A stretch of DNA of 64,000 nt from JBPEWY01 sp052032225 (GTDB taxonomy: Bacteria > Bacteroidota > Bacteroidia > Flavobacteriales > Flavobacteriaceae): positions 1 through 64,000 of the forward strand of contig JBPEWY010000013.1 of NCBI GenBank assembly GCA_052032225.1, given 5' to 3'. Below, one piece after another: positions 10,996-19,595 of this stretch. A program made the position numbers and the translations under genes. Position 1 is the stretch's first letter; the number at the start of each line of letters is the position of its first letter. The notes beneath the pieces are model-generated. The model was not told the origin of the DNA and made no database searches. It saw only the letters and a list, made by a program, of their open reading frames with translations.

Positions 10996-12241
10996 GCTCT
11001 TGGTCTAATTGAAAAACTTTGTTTATGAGCTCAATACTGTGATCTGAGTTAGCAATATTATCTTTTAAGTGGTTGGCAAAATGAGTGGTGATTTTCTGAA
11101 TAATTCTATCGCTTATTAATGCAGCTTGCTCTTCGTTAAAGTTTTCAATTTTTTTTCTCTGAAAATCTAACTCAGCTTCTTTTATATGTTTTAGTTTCTT
11201 TTTTAAAGCTTTAATGGTTGGTGCAAATTTACGGGTTTCTAACCAAGCCGTAAATTCTGTTTTAAGTTCGTTTATGATAGCCTCGGCTTTGGGTACTTCG
11301 GCTTTTCGGCGTTCTAAAGTTTCATCTGTCATTTTAGAAAGCTTATCTAAATGAACCAGTGTAACATTAGAAAGCTCTGTAACGTTATCGGCAACATTTT
11401 TTGGGATAGATAAATCTAAAATAAGCAAAGGCTTCTTGGTTGTTATAAGCTCTTTGTAAATGGTAGGATTTTGTGCTCCAGTTGCTACAATTAAAATGTC
11501 TGTTTTGTTAAGTTCTGAAGCCAAATCGGCATAATCTTTAACAATTACCTGAAATTTTCCGCCAATTTGTTCTGCTTTTTCTTTGGTACGGTTTATAAGC
11601 GTTATGTGCTTGTTTTGGGTATGCTTTATAAGGTTTTCGCAAGTGTTTCTACCTATTTTACCGGCACCAAAAAGCAAGATATTTTTGTTAGACACATCGG
11701 TTACATTATTTAAAATGTAGTGCACTGATGCAAACGACACAGAAGTTGCCCCTGAAGAAATTTCTGTTTCGGTTTTTATACGTTTACTGCACTGAATAAC
11801 CGAGTTAATTAAACGCTCTGTAAAGGCATTAATTAGCCCAAGTTTTTTTGAATAAACAGCAGCATTTTTTATTTGAGCAATAATCTCGAAGTCACCCAAA
11901 ATCTGACTGTCTAACCCAGAACCAACTCTAAAAATATGATTTATGGCGTCTTGATTTTTGTAGATGTATGCTACTTCCTGAAACTCTTCTATGGTTCCCT
12001 TAGTATTCTCGCAAAGTAGTTTTATTAGTTGATACGGATGTTGTGCAAATCCATACATCTCTGTACGGTTGCAAGTAGAGATTAGAACAAGACTCTCTAT
12101 GCCATTTTGTTTTGCTTGTTGTAAAATAGCAGCCTTGGCCTCTTCACTCACACTAAACCGACCTCTAATTTCTGCATCGGCCTTTTTATAGCTCAATCCT
12201 ATGGCATAAAAAGTGCCTTTAGATACATGATATTGCTCCAT
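10988..12241 (-). CDS. hemA: glutamyl-tRNA reductase
   Basis: Reduces glutamyl-tRNA to glutamate-1-semialdehyde, the committed step of the C5 heme route. With the start chosen here it has 417 residues, the family's normal size, and the catalytic cysteine is C57 in LISTCNRTE. NADPH-domain motif LLFGAGKIGR is also seen. The open frame extends to 12385, but the added 48 residues have no family counterpart. A TATTTTTG promoter element at 12264-12271 would lie inside them, so the ATG at 12241 is preferred. Head gene of the leftward heme operon, divergent from the AraC gene. Confidence 0.96.
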   Translation of the reverse strand: MEQYHVSKGTFYAIGLSYKKADAEIRGRFSVSEEAKAAILQQAKQNGIESLVLISTCNRTEMYGFAQHPYQLIKLLCENTKGTIEEFQEVAYIYKNQDAINHIFRVGSGLDSQILGDFEIIAQIKNAAVYSKKLGLINAFTERLINSVIQCSKRIKTETEISSGATSVSFASVHYILNNVTDVSNKNILLFGAGKIGRNTCENLIKHTQNKHITLINRTKEKAEQIGGKFQVIVKDYADLASELNKTDILIVATGAQNPTIYKELITTKKPLLILDLSIPKNVADNVTELSNVTLVHLDKLSKMTDETLERRKAEVPKAEAIINELKTEFTAWLETRKFAPTIKALKKKLKHIKEAELDFQRKKIENFNEEQAALISDRIIQKITTHFANHLKDNIANSDHSIELINKVFQLDQEHA

Positions 12242-12263
12242 ACCTCTATTTGCAATTTCGAGG

Positions 12264-12271
12264 CAAAAATA
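12264..12271 (-). promoter_or_regulatory. Bacteroidota -7 element for the hemA operon
   Basis: Reads TATTTTTG on the minus strand (TAnnTTTG), 22 nt above the preferred hemA ATG. It supports the shorter hemA start. Confidence 0.6.
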
Positions 12272-12365
12272 TAAGCCTTCGTTTAAAAAAAATAACGCTA
12301 AAAGAACTTTTAGTGTCGTTATGCGTTTTTTATGTGATTTTTTTAAAATAAAATGATAAATGTCA

Positions 12366-12373
12366 TACTTTTG
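12366..12373 (+). promoter_or_regulatory. Bacteroidota -7 element for the AraC-hemH-MATE operon
   Basis: TACTTTTG, an exact TAnnTTTG match, about 66 nt above the TTG start of the AraC gene. With the hemA element it forms a divergent promoter pair about 95 bp apart. Confidence 0.5.
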
Positions 12374-12439
12374 CCCTGAAATCAATGCTTCCGAATAGCT
12401 TTGTTTAGAATCAATCTAAATAAATAAAGAATAATTAAT

Positions 12440-13351
12440 TTGAAATCGCCATCAAAAAATATCGCTAAAAGTGCTTTTGCAGAAATGCAAGTAGATGACG
12501 GGTTTTTAGTGCTTACGTATAAAAACGATACCTCTGAAAATCAAATAGTTGAGCGAGCAATAGACCAAAGTTACATTCAGTTTCATTTTGGTGTAAAGGG
12601 TACCAGTTTATTACAATTTAATGAAGGCAGGTATCAGCTTCCGTTACAAGAAGAACACTCATTGTTGTTATACAATCCGCAAAGAAGCCTTCCTATTCAT
12701 ATACAAGTATCGCCAAATTCATGGTTGGTTTCGTTGCTTATATCTATAAAAAAATTTCATGGATTGTTTTCTAATGAGGCTGATTATATAACGTTTTTAA
12801 GTGATGAGAATAAGGATAAAAAGTATTATAAAGACGAAAAAATAACGCCCTCTTTAGCAATCGTACTTAATCAAATTATCAACTTCAACTTAAATCAATC
12901 TATAAAGCATATATATTACAAAGGCAAAGCATACGAAGCACTAGGGTTGTATTTTAATAAAAGTGAAGATGCTAATATTGAGCAATGCCCTTATTTAACA
13001 GACGAGGCCAATGTACTTAAAATCAGAAAAGCAAAAGATATAATTATAGCCAGAATGACTGAGCCTCCGAGCCTACAAGAATTAGCCGATGAAATTGGAT
13101 TGAGCTTAAAAAAACTAAAGGAAGGGTTTAAACAGATTTATGGAGATTCTGTTTACAGTTTTTTATTTGACTACAAAATGGAGGTAGCCCGAAAACTCTT
13201 AGAAGCAGGCACACATAATGTAAACGAAGTAGGGTTAAAAGTTGGCTACAGCACAGCCAGCCACTTTATTGCAGCATTTAAAAAGAAATACGGCACAACG
13301 CCCAAAAAATACTTAATGTCTTTAGCAGTTAAAACACAAAATAATTCATGA
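12440..13351 (+). CDS. AraC-family transcriptional regulator, divergent from hemA
   Basis: 303 residues. The last ~100 form an AraC/XylS double helix-turn-helix, with LQELADEIGLSLKKLKEGF as the first HTH and NEVGLKVGYSTASHFIAAFKK-like second HTH ending in GTTPKKYL. The N-terminal ~190 residues are a probable sensor domain. The annotated start is TTG. An in-frame ATG at 12485 exists, but it would remove residues that look part of the conserved N-terminus. The last 4 nt overlap hemH, and the gene faces away from hemA, so it is the obvious candidate regulator of the heme genes. That role is inferred. Confidence 0.88.
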   Translation: MKSPSKNIAKSAFAEMQVDDGFLVLTYKNDTSENQIVERAIDQSYIQFHFGVKGTSLLQFNEGRYQLPLQEEHSLLLYNPQRSLPIHIQVSPNSWLVSLLISIKKFHGLFSNEADYITFLSDENKDKKYYKDEKITPSLAIVLNQIINFNLNQSIKHIYYKGKAYEALGLYFNKSEDANIEQCPYLTDEANVLKIRKAKDIIIARMTEPPSLQELADEIGLSLKKLKEGFKQIYGDSVYSFLFDYKMEVARKLLEAGTHNVNEVGLKVGYSTASHFIAAFKKKYGTTPKKYLMSLAVKTQNNS

Positions 13352-14388
13352 GTAAAGGTGTATTGTTGGTTAATTTAGGGTCTCCGGACAGCCCCGAACC
13401 AAAAGATGTAAAGCGTTATTTAGATGAGTTTTTAATGGACGGTAGGGTAATAGATGTGCCTTACCTGTTACGCGCTTTTATAGTTAAAGGAATTATTTTA
13501 AATACACGCCCTAAAAAATCTGCCGAAGCATATAAAAAAATATGGTGGGAAGAAGGCTCTCCTTTAATTGTTTTGTCTGAGCGCCTTCAGCGCAAAGTAC
13601 AGCAAGAAACTACGGTTCCGGTTGGGTTAGCCATGAGGTATGGTAATCCGTCTATAAAAAAAGGACTTACCCAACTTTACAATCAAGGAGTTAAAGAGGT
13701 TTTATTGCTTCCGTTGTATCCGCAATATGCTATGGCTACTACCGAAACTATTTTGGTATTGGCTCAGAAGCTTCAAAAAAAATATTTCCCGGATCTTACA
13801 ATAAAAAGCATTGAACACTTTTATAAAAAACCGGATTATATTGATGTGTTAAGCACATCTATCAAAGAATATTTACAAGACAAAGAGTGGGATCACTTGT
13901 TGTTTTCGTATCATGGTGTACCGGAGAGACATATAATTAAATCTGATGTAACTAAATCTCATTGTAAAATAAACGGCACGTGCTGTATAACTCCTTCTCC
14001 GGCACATAATTACTGTTATCGTCACCAATGTTACGAGACTACCAGACAGGTTGTTAGCAAATTACAATTGCCCGAAGGAAGCTATAGCACCTCTTTTCAA
14101 TCAAGGTTAGGAAAAGATCCTTGGTTACAGCCCTACACAGATGCCACCGTACAAGAGCTTGCTAAAAAAGGAGTTAAAAAATTAGCCATTGTAACACCTG
14201 CTTTTGTGTCTGATTGTTTAGAAACCCTCGAAGAAATTGGGATGGAAGCGCGTGAAGATTTCTTAGAAAACGGGGGCAAAGCATGCCACGTAATACCTTG
14301 CTTAAATGATAGAGACGATTGGGCTAAGGTTTTGGGTAATTGGATTAATCAATGGGCGCAAGTAAAAAAGGCTGTTTTAAATGAGTAA
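13348..14388 (+). CDS. hemH: ferrochelatase
   Basis: Inserts Fe2+ into protoporphyrin IX to form heme. 346 residues; active-site His is H189 in LFSYHGVPERH. An inserted cysteine cluster follows (C206, C212, C213, C223, C228). Several bacterial ferrochelatases carry a [2Fe-2S] cluster bound by four cysteines in a comparable internal segment, so this one may too. Overlaps the AraC gene by 4 nt and the MATE gene by 8 nt. Confidence 0.97.
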   Translation: MSKGVLLVNLGSPDSPEPKDVKRYLDEFLMDGRVIDVPYLLRAFIVKGIILNTRPKKSAEAYKKIWWEEGSPLIVLSERLQRKVQQETTVPVGLAMRYGNPSIKKGLTQLYNQGVKEVLLLPLYPQYAMATTETILVLAQKLQKKYFPDLTIKSIEHFYKKPDYIDVLSTSIKEYLQDKEWDHLLFSYHGVPERHIIKSDVTKSHCKINGTCCITPSPAHNYCYRHQCYETTRQVVSKLQLPEGSYSTSFQSRLGKDPWLQPYTDATVQELAKKGVKKLAIVTPAFVSDCLETLEEIGMEAREDFLENGGKACHVIPCLNDRDDWAKVLGNWINQWAQVKKAVLNE

Positions 14389-15721
14389 AGTTACAGCCTC
14401 GCAATTAGGAACAGACCCAATTGGAAAATTGCTTGTTAAACAGGCTGTTCCGGCTTCTATAGGCATCTTGGTGATGTCTTTAAACATTTTAGTAGACACT
14501 ATTTTTGTAGGGAACTGGATTGGTGCTACTGCCATAGCAGCAATTAACGTTGTCCTGCCGGTTTCGTTTTTTATTGCAGCTTTAGGAATGGCAATAGGTA
14601 TTGGCGGTTCGTCTATTATATCCAGAGCACTTGGGGCGAAGAATAAAAGTAAAGCAGTAAAAACGTTTGGCAACCAAATAACACTCACACTACTACTTAC
14701 AATTACATTAGTGTTGGTTGGCTTATGGTACGTAGATAGCTTAATTCCGAGTTTTGGAGGGAAAGGAGCTATTTTTAATCCGGCAAAAGTTTACTATGTA
14801 ATTGTGCTGTACGGAGTACCTTTTTTAGCACTTTGCATGATGGGCAACACGGTAATTAGAGCCGAAGGAAAACCACGGTTTGCTATGGTTGCCATGATTA
14901 TACCTTCTGTTGGAAACCTATTGTTAGACTATATTTTTATAAAAGTTTTTAACTGGGGGATGTATGGTGCGGCTTGGGCAACTACAGGTTCTTACCTACT
15001 CTGCTTTGCATATATTCTGTGGTTTTTTATCTCAAAAAACTCAGAGCTTAAACTTACTATTTCGAGTTTTAGTCTTCAAAAAAATATTGTAAACGAAATA
15101 GCTTCGTTAGGAGGGGTTACCTTAGCAAGACAGGCAGTTGTTAGCATTACGTACTTGTTTTTAAATAATATTTTGTTTGATTTAGGAGGTGAGGCATCTG
15201 TAACGGTGTATGCCATTATTGGCAGAATGCTCATGTTTGCACTGTTTCCGGTGTTAGGTATTACACAAGGATTTTTGCCTATTGCCGGCTATAACTACGG
15301 AGCTAAACAATACGTTAGAGTAAGGCAATCTATTAAAACAGCTATCATCTATGCAGCATTATTAGGACTATTAATTTTTGTTTTTATTATGGTTTTTCCG
15401 GAAACCATAACAAAAGTTTTCACTACAGATCCTGATGTTTTAAAAGGGGCGCCACAAGCTATGCGATGGGTTTTTTTAGCAACACCTATTGTAGTAGTAC
15501 AATTAATTGGGGCTGCTTACTTTCAGGCAGTTGGTAAAGCCATTCCTGCATTGCTACTCACACTTACCAGACAAGGGTTTTTCTTTATTCCGTTAATTTT
15601 AATCCTACCAAAATTTTATGGAGAATTAGGGGTTTGGATTTCTTTTCCGTTGGCCGATGTGTTATCTACCATTGTAACGGCTTATTTTTTACATAGAGAA
15701 GTAGTGTTAAAGTTACATTAA
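14381..15721 (+). CDS. MATE-family multidrug/cation antiporter
   Basis: 446 residues with about 12 hydrophobic helices and MATE features such as DTIFVGNWIGATAIAAIN near the N-terminus and the internal repeat of the two six-helix halves. It exports organic cations or other small molecules in exchange for Na+ or H+; the substrate is unknown. It overlaps hemH by 8 nt, so it is translationally coupled with it. This raises the possibility of porphyrin or toxin export, without direct evidence. Confidence 0.92.
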   Translation: MSKVTASQLGTDPIGKLLVKQAVPASIGILVMSLNILVDTIFVGNWIGATAIAAINVVLPVSFFIAALGMAIGIGGSSIISRALGAKNKSKAVKTFGNQITLTLLLTITLVLVGLWYVDSLIPSFGGKGAIFNPAKVYYVIVLYGVPFLALCMMGNTVIRAEGKPRFAMVAMIIPSVGNLLLDYIFIKVFNWGMYGAAWATTGSYLLCFAYILWFFISKNSELKLTISSFSLQKNIVNEIASLGGVTLARQAVVSITYLFLNNILFDLGGEASVTVYAIIGRMLMFALFPVLGITQGFLPIAGYNYGAKQYVRVRQSIKTAIIYAALLGLLIFVFIMVFPETITKVFTTDPDVLKGAPQAMRWVFLATPIVVVQLIGAAYFQAVGKAIPALLLTLTRQGFFFIPLILILPKFYGELGVWISFPLADVLSTIVTAYFLHREVVLKLH

Positions 15722-15787
15722 AACCAATTGCGTGCAGTAAATTATTGTTAATTTTAGCTATTAGCTAACTAACTATCTCTATGTATT

Positions 15788-18700
15788 ATGAATAAACTAA
15801 TATTGCAAATGAGCATTGTGATGCTCTGTTTTCTTATTGCCCCACACCAAATTCAATCCCAAAAAAACAAACGAAAAAAAACCACCACTCAAAGCTATCC
15901 GGAAGAGCTTTACGGAGCTTTAGAGTATAGGTTAATAGGGCCATTTAGAGGAGGGCGCTCGGCAGCTGTAACCGGAGTACCGGGTAAGCCTAATTTATAT
16001 TATTTTGGAGCTACTGGAGGAGGCATCTGGAAAACCGAAGATGGCGGACGTACTTGGGAAAACATTTCTGATGGATTTTTTGGCGGATCTATTGGAGCTA
16101 TAACAGTAGCCCAAAGTGATCACAATGTGCTTTATGCCGGGGGAGGTGAAAAAACCGTAAGAGGAAATGTATCTTCAGGATACGGTATCTGGAAAAGTGT
16201 AGATGCCGGTAAAACCTGGAAACCCTCCGGATTAGAAAAATCAAGACATATACCCCGAATTGCTGTGCACCCAAAAGATTACAACACGGTGTATGCTGCA
16301 GTTATGGGGAATATTTATAAACCCACTAAAGAAAGAGGTATTTATAAAAGCACCGACGGGGGCAAAACCTGGAGACAGGTTTTATTTGTGAACGACCAAG
16401 CCGGTGCAGTAGATTTATTACTAGATCCTACAAACCCACGAATTTTATACGCATCTACATGGCGTGTACAACGCACACCCTATAGTTTAAGTAGTGGCGG
16501 AGAAGGTTCTGCGCTCTGGAAAAGCACTGATAGTGGTGAAACTTGGACCGAAATTTCTAAAAACGAAGGTTTCCCGCAAGGAACTTTAGGTATTATTGGC
16601 GTAACAGTTTCTCCTGTTAATCCGGATAGAGTTTGGGCCATTGTAGAACACAAAGATAAAGGAGGACTTTACCGAAGTGATGATGCCGGAAAAACTTGGC
16701 ATTACGTTAATAGCGAAAGAAAACTACGCCAGCGCGCGTGGTACTACACACGCGTATATGCCGATACACAAGATGAAGACATAGTGTATGTTCTTAACGT
16801 AAACTATCACAAATCTACCGATGGTGGTAAGACCTTTTCTGCGCATAATGCTCCACATGGCGACCATCATGATTTATGGATTGCCCCCGAGAACCCCAAC
16901 AGAATGATTATTGGAGATGATGGTGGAGCGCAAGTAACCTACGATGGTGGTGAAACCTGGAGCACATACCATAATCAACCAACTTCTCAATTTTACAGGG
17001 TAACCACAGATAATGCACATCCGTACAGAATTTATGCGGCTCAACAAGACAATTCTACCGTTAGAATTAAACACAGAAGCGATGGATGGACCATAGACGA
17101 AGATGATTGGGAAAGTACAGCCGGTGGAGAATCGGCTCATATAGCAGTAGACCCAACCGATAATGATATTGTATATGGTGGTAGCTATGGAGGATTTTTA
17201 ACGCGTGTAAACCACAAAACCGGAACGGTAAGAGCAATTAATGTTTGGCCAGACAACCCAATGGGGCATGGAGCCGAAGGAATGAAGTATCGTTTTCAAT
17301 GGAATTTCCCAATAATTTTCAGCAAACACAATCCTAAAAAATTATATACATTTTCTAACCATGTTCATGTTACAACAAACGAAGGGCAAAGTTGGGAACT
17401 TATCAGTCCGGATTTAACACGTAACGATCCTGAAAAACTTAAATCGTCTGGCGGACCAATAACTCAAGATAACACCGGAGTAGAGTACTATTGTACCATT
17501 TTTGCAGCAAATGAGAGCCCCTTACAAGAAGGATTGCTATGGGTTGGTAGTGATGATGGGTTAATTCATGTAACTAAAGACGGTGGTAAAACTTGGGATA
17601 ATGTAACTCCTAAAAACCTGCCCGAGTGGTCTATGATAAATAGTATAGAGCCGAGCGCTTTTGATGCCGGAACGTGTTACGTTGCAGCAACACGTTATAA
17701 ATTAGGCGATTTTACACCCTACCTGTACAAAACAACAGATTACGGCAAAACTTGGCAAAAAATCACTAATGGTATAGAGGCCGAGCATTTTACACGTGTA
17801 GTTAGAGAAGACCCAAAACGCAAAGGATTGCTTTATGCCGGAACCGAAACAGGAATGTATATTTCTTTTGATGATGGTGCAAATTGGCAAAAATTTCAGT
17901 TAAATCTACCTATTGTGCCAATTACAGATTTAGCTGTTAAAGACAATAATTTAATTGTAGCAACTCAAGGAAGAAGCTTATGGATTATAGACGATTTAAC
18001 AGTACTACATCAATTAAACGATGAACTAAAAAGTAAAGATGCCATTTTATACCAACCTAAAGATAGTTACCGTACCAAAGGAGGAGGCGGATTTAAATCT
18101 AAAACAGCCGGCACAAACCATCCAAACGGTGTTATAACTTATTTTTATTTAAAGAATTTTGACAAAGAGAAGGATACGGTTTCGTTAACCTTTTTAGAGA
18201 AAGATGGCGATACTATAAAAACATTTTCTACACACCATAAAAAAAACAAACTCAAAGTAAAAAAAGGCGGTAATCATTTTGTTTGGGATACCCGTTATGA
18301 TGGAGCAGAGAAACTTCCGGGAATGATTTTATGGTGGGCAAATTTAAATGGTGCAAAAGCAGTACCCGGAGATTATACGGTTGCTTTAACGGTTAATGGA
18401 GAAACCCAAAAACAACCCTTTAAAATTATTCCGGATCCAAGAGCAGAGGCTTCTGTAGCCGATATGCAAAAGCAGTTTGAGTTTGTTGCAAGCATTAATG
18501 CAACAATAGATAAGGCTCATAAATCTATAAAAACCATACGCAATATTAATAAGCAATTAGAGGGCTTTGCAAAACAATATAAAGATGATGCAAGGGTAAA
18601 ACCTTTAATTGAAAAAGCCAATAAGCTTAAAGAGCAATTGTCTGAAATAGAGAAAGCATTGTACCAAACTAAAAACAGGAGCAATCAAGACCCGCTTAAT

Positions 18701-18922
18701 TTTCCAATAAAACTTACCAATAAATTGGGGCATTTAAATAGTTTGGTAACTATAGACGATTTTCCTCCTACAGACCAAGATATTGCGGTTAAGAATGAGC
18801 TTACTAAAAAAATAGAAGCGCAATTAAACACATTTAACAAACTACTTTCAGATGAGGTTAAAGCCTTTAACAAAGAGTTTAATAACCTTAATTTAGATTA
18901 TTTGTTTGTAGAAGAAGAATAA
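15788..18922 (+). CDS. large secreted Asp-box (BNR/sortilin-like) beta-propeller protein
   Basis: 1044 residues with a signal peptide ending around QIQSQ (residue 25). About eleven Asp-box repeats of the form S/T-x-D-x-G-x-T-W are visible (TEDGGRTW, SVDAGKTW, STDGGKTW, STDSGETW, SDDAGKTW, TYDGGETW, TKDGGKTW, TTDYGKTW, SFDDGANW and weaker ones) in residues ~75-700. These indicate one or two beta-propellers of the VPS10/WD40-YVTN-BNR type. The C-terminal ~300 residues hold an Ig/FlgD-like segment and a coiled coil. Often annotated as glycosyl hydrolase, but no catalytic residues can be named. A strong terminator follows. Confidence 0.85.
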   Translation: MNKLILQMSIVMLCFLIAPHQIQSQKNKRKKTTTQSYPEELYGALEYRLIGPFRGGRSAAVTGVPGKPNLYYFGATGGGIWKTEDGGRTWENISDGFFGGSIGAITVAQSDHNVLYAGGGEKTVRGNVSSGYGIWKSVDAGKTWKPSGLEKSRHIPRIAVHPKDYNTVYAAVMGNIYKPTKERGIYKSTDGGKTWRQVLFVNDQAGAVDLLLDPTNPRILYASTWRVQRTPYSLSSGGEGSALWKSTDSGETWTEISKNEGFPQGTLGIIGVTVSPVNPDRVWAIVEHKDKGGLYRSDDAGKTWHYVNSERKLRQRAWYYTRVYADTQDEDIVYVLNVNYHKSTDGGKTFSAHNAPHGDHHDLWIAPENPNRMIIGDDGGAQVTYDGGETWSTYHNQPTSQFYRVTTDNAHPYRIYAAQQDNSTVRIKHRSDGWTIDEDDWESTAGGESAHIAVDPTDNDIVYGGSYGGFLTRVNHKTGTVRAINVWPDNPMGHGAEGMKYRFQWNFPIIFSKHNPKKLYTFSNHVHVTTNEGQSWELISPDLTRNDPEKLKSSGGPITQDNTGVEYYCTIFAANESPLQEGLLWVGSDDGLIHVTKDGGKTWDNVTPKNLPEWSMINSIEPSAFDAGTCYVAATRYKLGDFTPYLYKTTDYGKTWQKITNGIEAEHFTRVVREDPKRKGLLYAGTETGMYISFDDGANWQKFQLNLPIVPITDLAVKDNNLIVATQGRSLWIIDDLTVLHQLNDELKSKDAILYQPKDSYRTKGGGGFKSKTAGTNHPNGVITYFYLKNFDKEKDTVSLTFLEKDGDTIKTFSTHHKKNKLKVKKGGNHFVWDTRYDGAEKLPGMILWWANLNGAKAVPGDYTVALTVNGETQKQPFKIIPDPRAEASVADMQKQFEFVASINATIDKAHKSIKTIRNINKQLEGFAKQYKDDARVKPLIEKANKLKEQLSEIEKALYQTKNRSNQDPLNFPIKLTNKLGHLNSLVTIDDFPPTDQDIAVKNELTKKIEAQLNTFNKLLSDEVKAFNKEFNNLNLDYLFVEEE

Positions 18923-18930
18923 ATTAGACG

Positions 18931-18959
18931 AGTCCCCGTATTTTTGCGGGGACTTTTTT
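18931..18959 (+). terminator. intrinsic terminator after the Asp-box gene
   Basis: Perfect 8-bp stem AGTCCCCG/CGGGGACT (18931-18938 with 18947-18954), loop TATTTTTG, then a T tail. Confidence 0.92.
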
Positions 18960-18974
18960 CTGTAAACAAATACT

Positions 18975-19523
18975 ATGGAGTACTACAACTACATAAAATC
19001 ACTGCATTTAATTTTTGTAATTACTTGGTTTGCCGGATTATTTTACATACCAAGATTATTTATATACCATATAGAAGCCCAAGAAAAACCAAGTCCGGAT
19101 AAAGAAATTCTCAGTAATCAACTTAAAGTAATGGCCAAAAGGTTGTGGTACATAATTACCTGGCCTTCTGCAATTTTAGCTACTTTGTTTGCAGTATGGT
19201 TGCTGTTTTTAATTCCTGAGTGGCTCTCTCAAGGCTGGATGCATGTTAAACTTTTATTTGTAGTGTTGCTTATAGCATATCATTTAAAAACACATCAAAT
19301 TTTTAAGCAACTTCAAAAAGATGTTATTAAGTATTCCTCTAATTTTATGAGAATCTGGAACGAAGGTGCTACAATTATACTTTTTGCAGTAGTTTTTTTA
19401 GTGATTTTAAAAAACACTATAAACTGGATTTTTGGAGTGTTAGGAATTGTGGTTTTAGGCATTTTGCTTATGTTAGGAATTAAGCTTTACAAACGCATAA
19501 GAGAAAAAAATCCGAACGCATAA
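18975..19523 (+). CDS. hemJ: protoporphyrinogen oxidase HemJ (CopD/UPF0093 family)
   Basis: Oxidises protoporphyrinogen IX to protoporphyrin IX in the inner membrane. 182 residues with about five membrane helices. The N-terminal signature YIKSLHLIFVITWFAGL contains the conserved histidine H11, followed by FYIPRLFIYH; the WxxxxTWPSA-like second segment is also present. It supplies the step between hemF and hemH in this window, where no HemG or HemY is seen. It starts just after the terminator at 18931 and needs its own promoter. Confidence 0.93.
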   Translation: MEYYNYIKSLHLIFVITWFAGLFYIPRLFIYHIEAQEKPSPDKEILSNQLKVMAKRLWYIITWPSAILATLFAVWLLFLIPEWLSQGWMHVKLLFVVLLIAYHLKTHQIFKQLQKDVIKYSSNFMRIWNEGATIILFAVVFLVILKNTINWIFGVLGIVVLGILLMLGIKLYKRIREKNPNA

Positions 19524-19595
19524 GTTGTTTTATGTGTTTTTTGTAAGTAGGCTTTGGCTTGATTATTGTTATATTTACGAGCAAATGCATAAACG

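Noticed and set aside
12242..12385. 48-residue N-terminal extension of hemA
   Set aside because: It has no counterpart in the family and contains the TATTTTTG promoter element; the ATG at 12241 gives the normal length.
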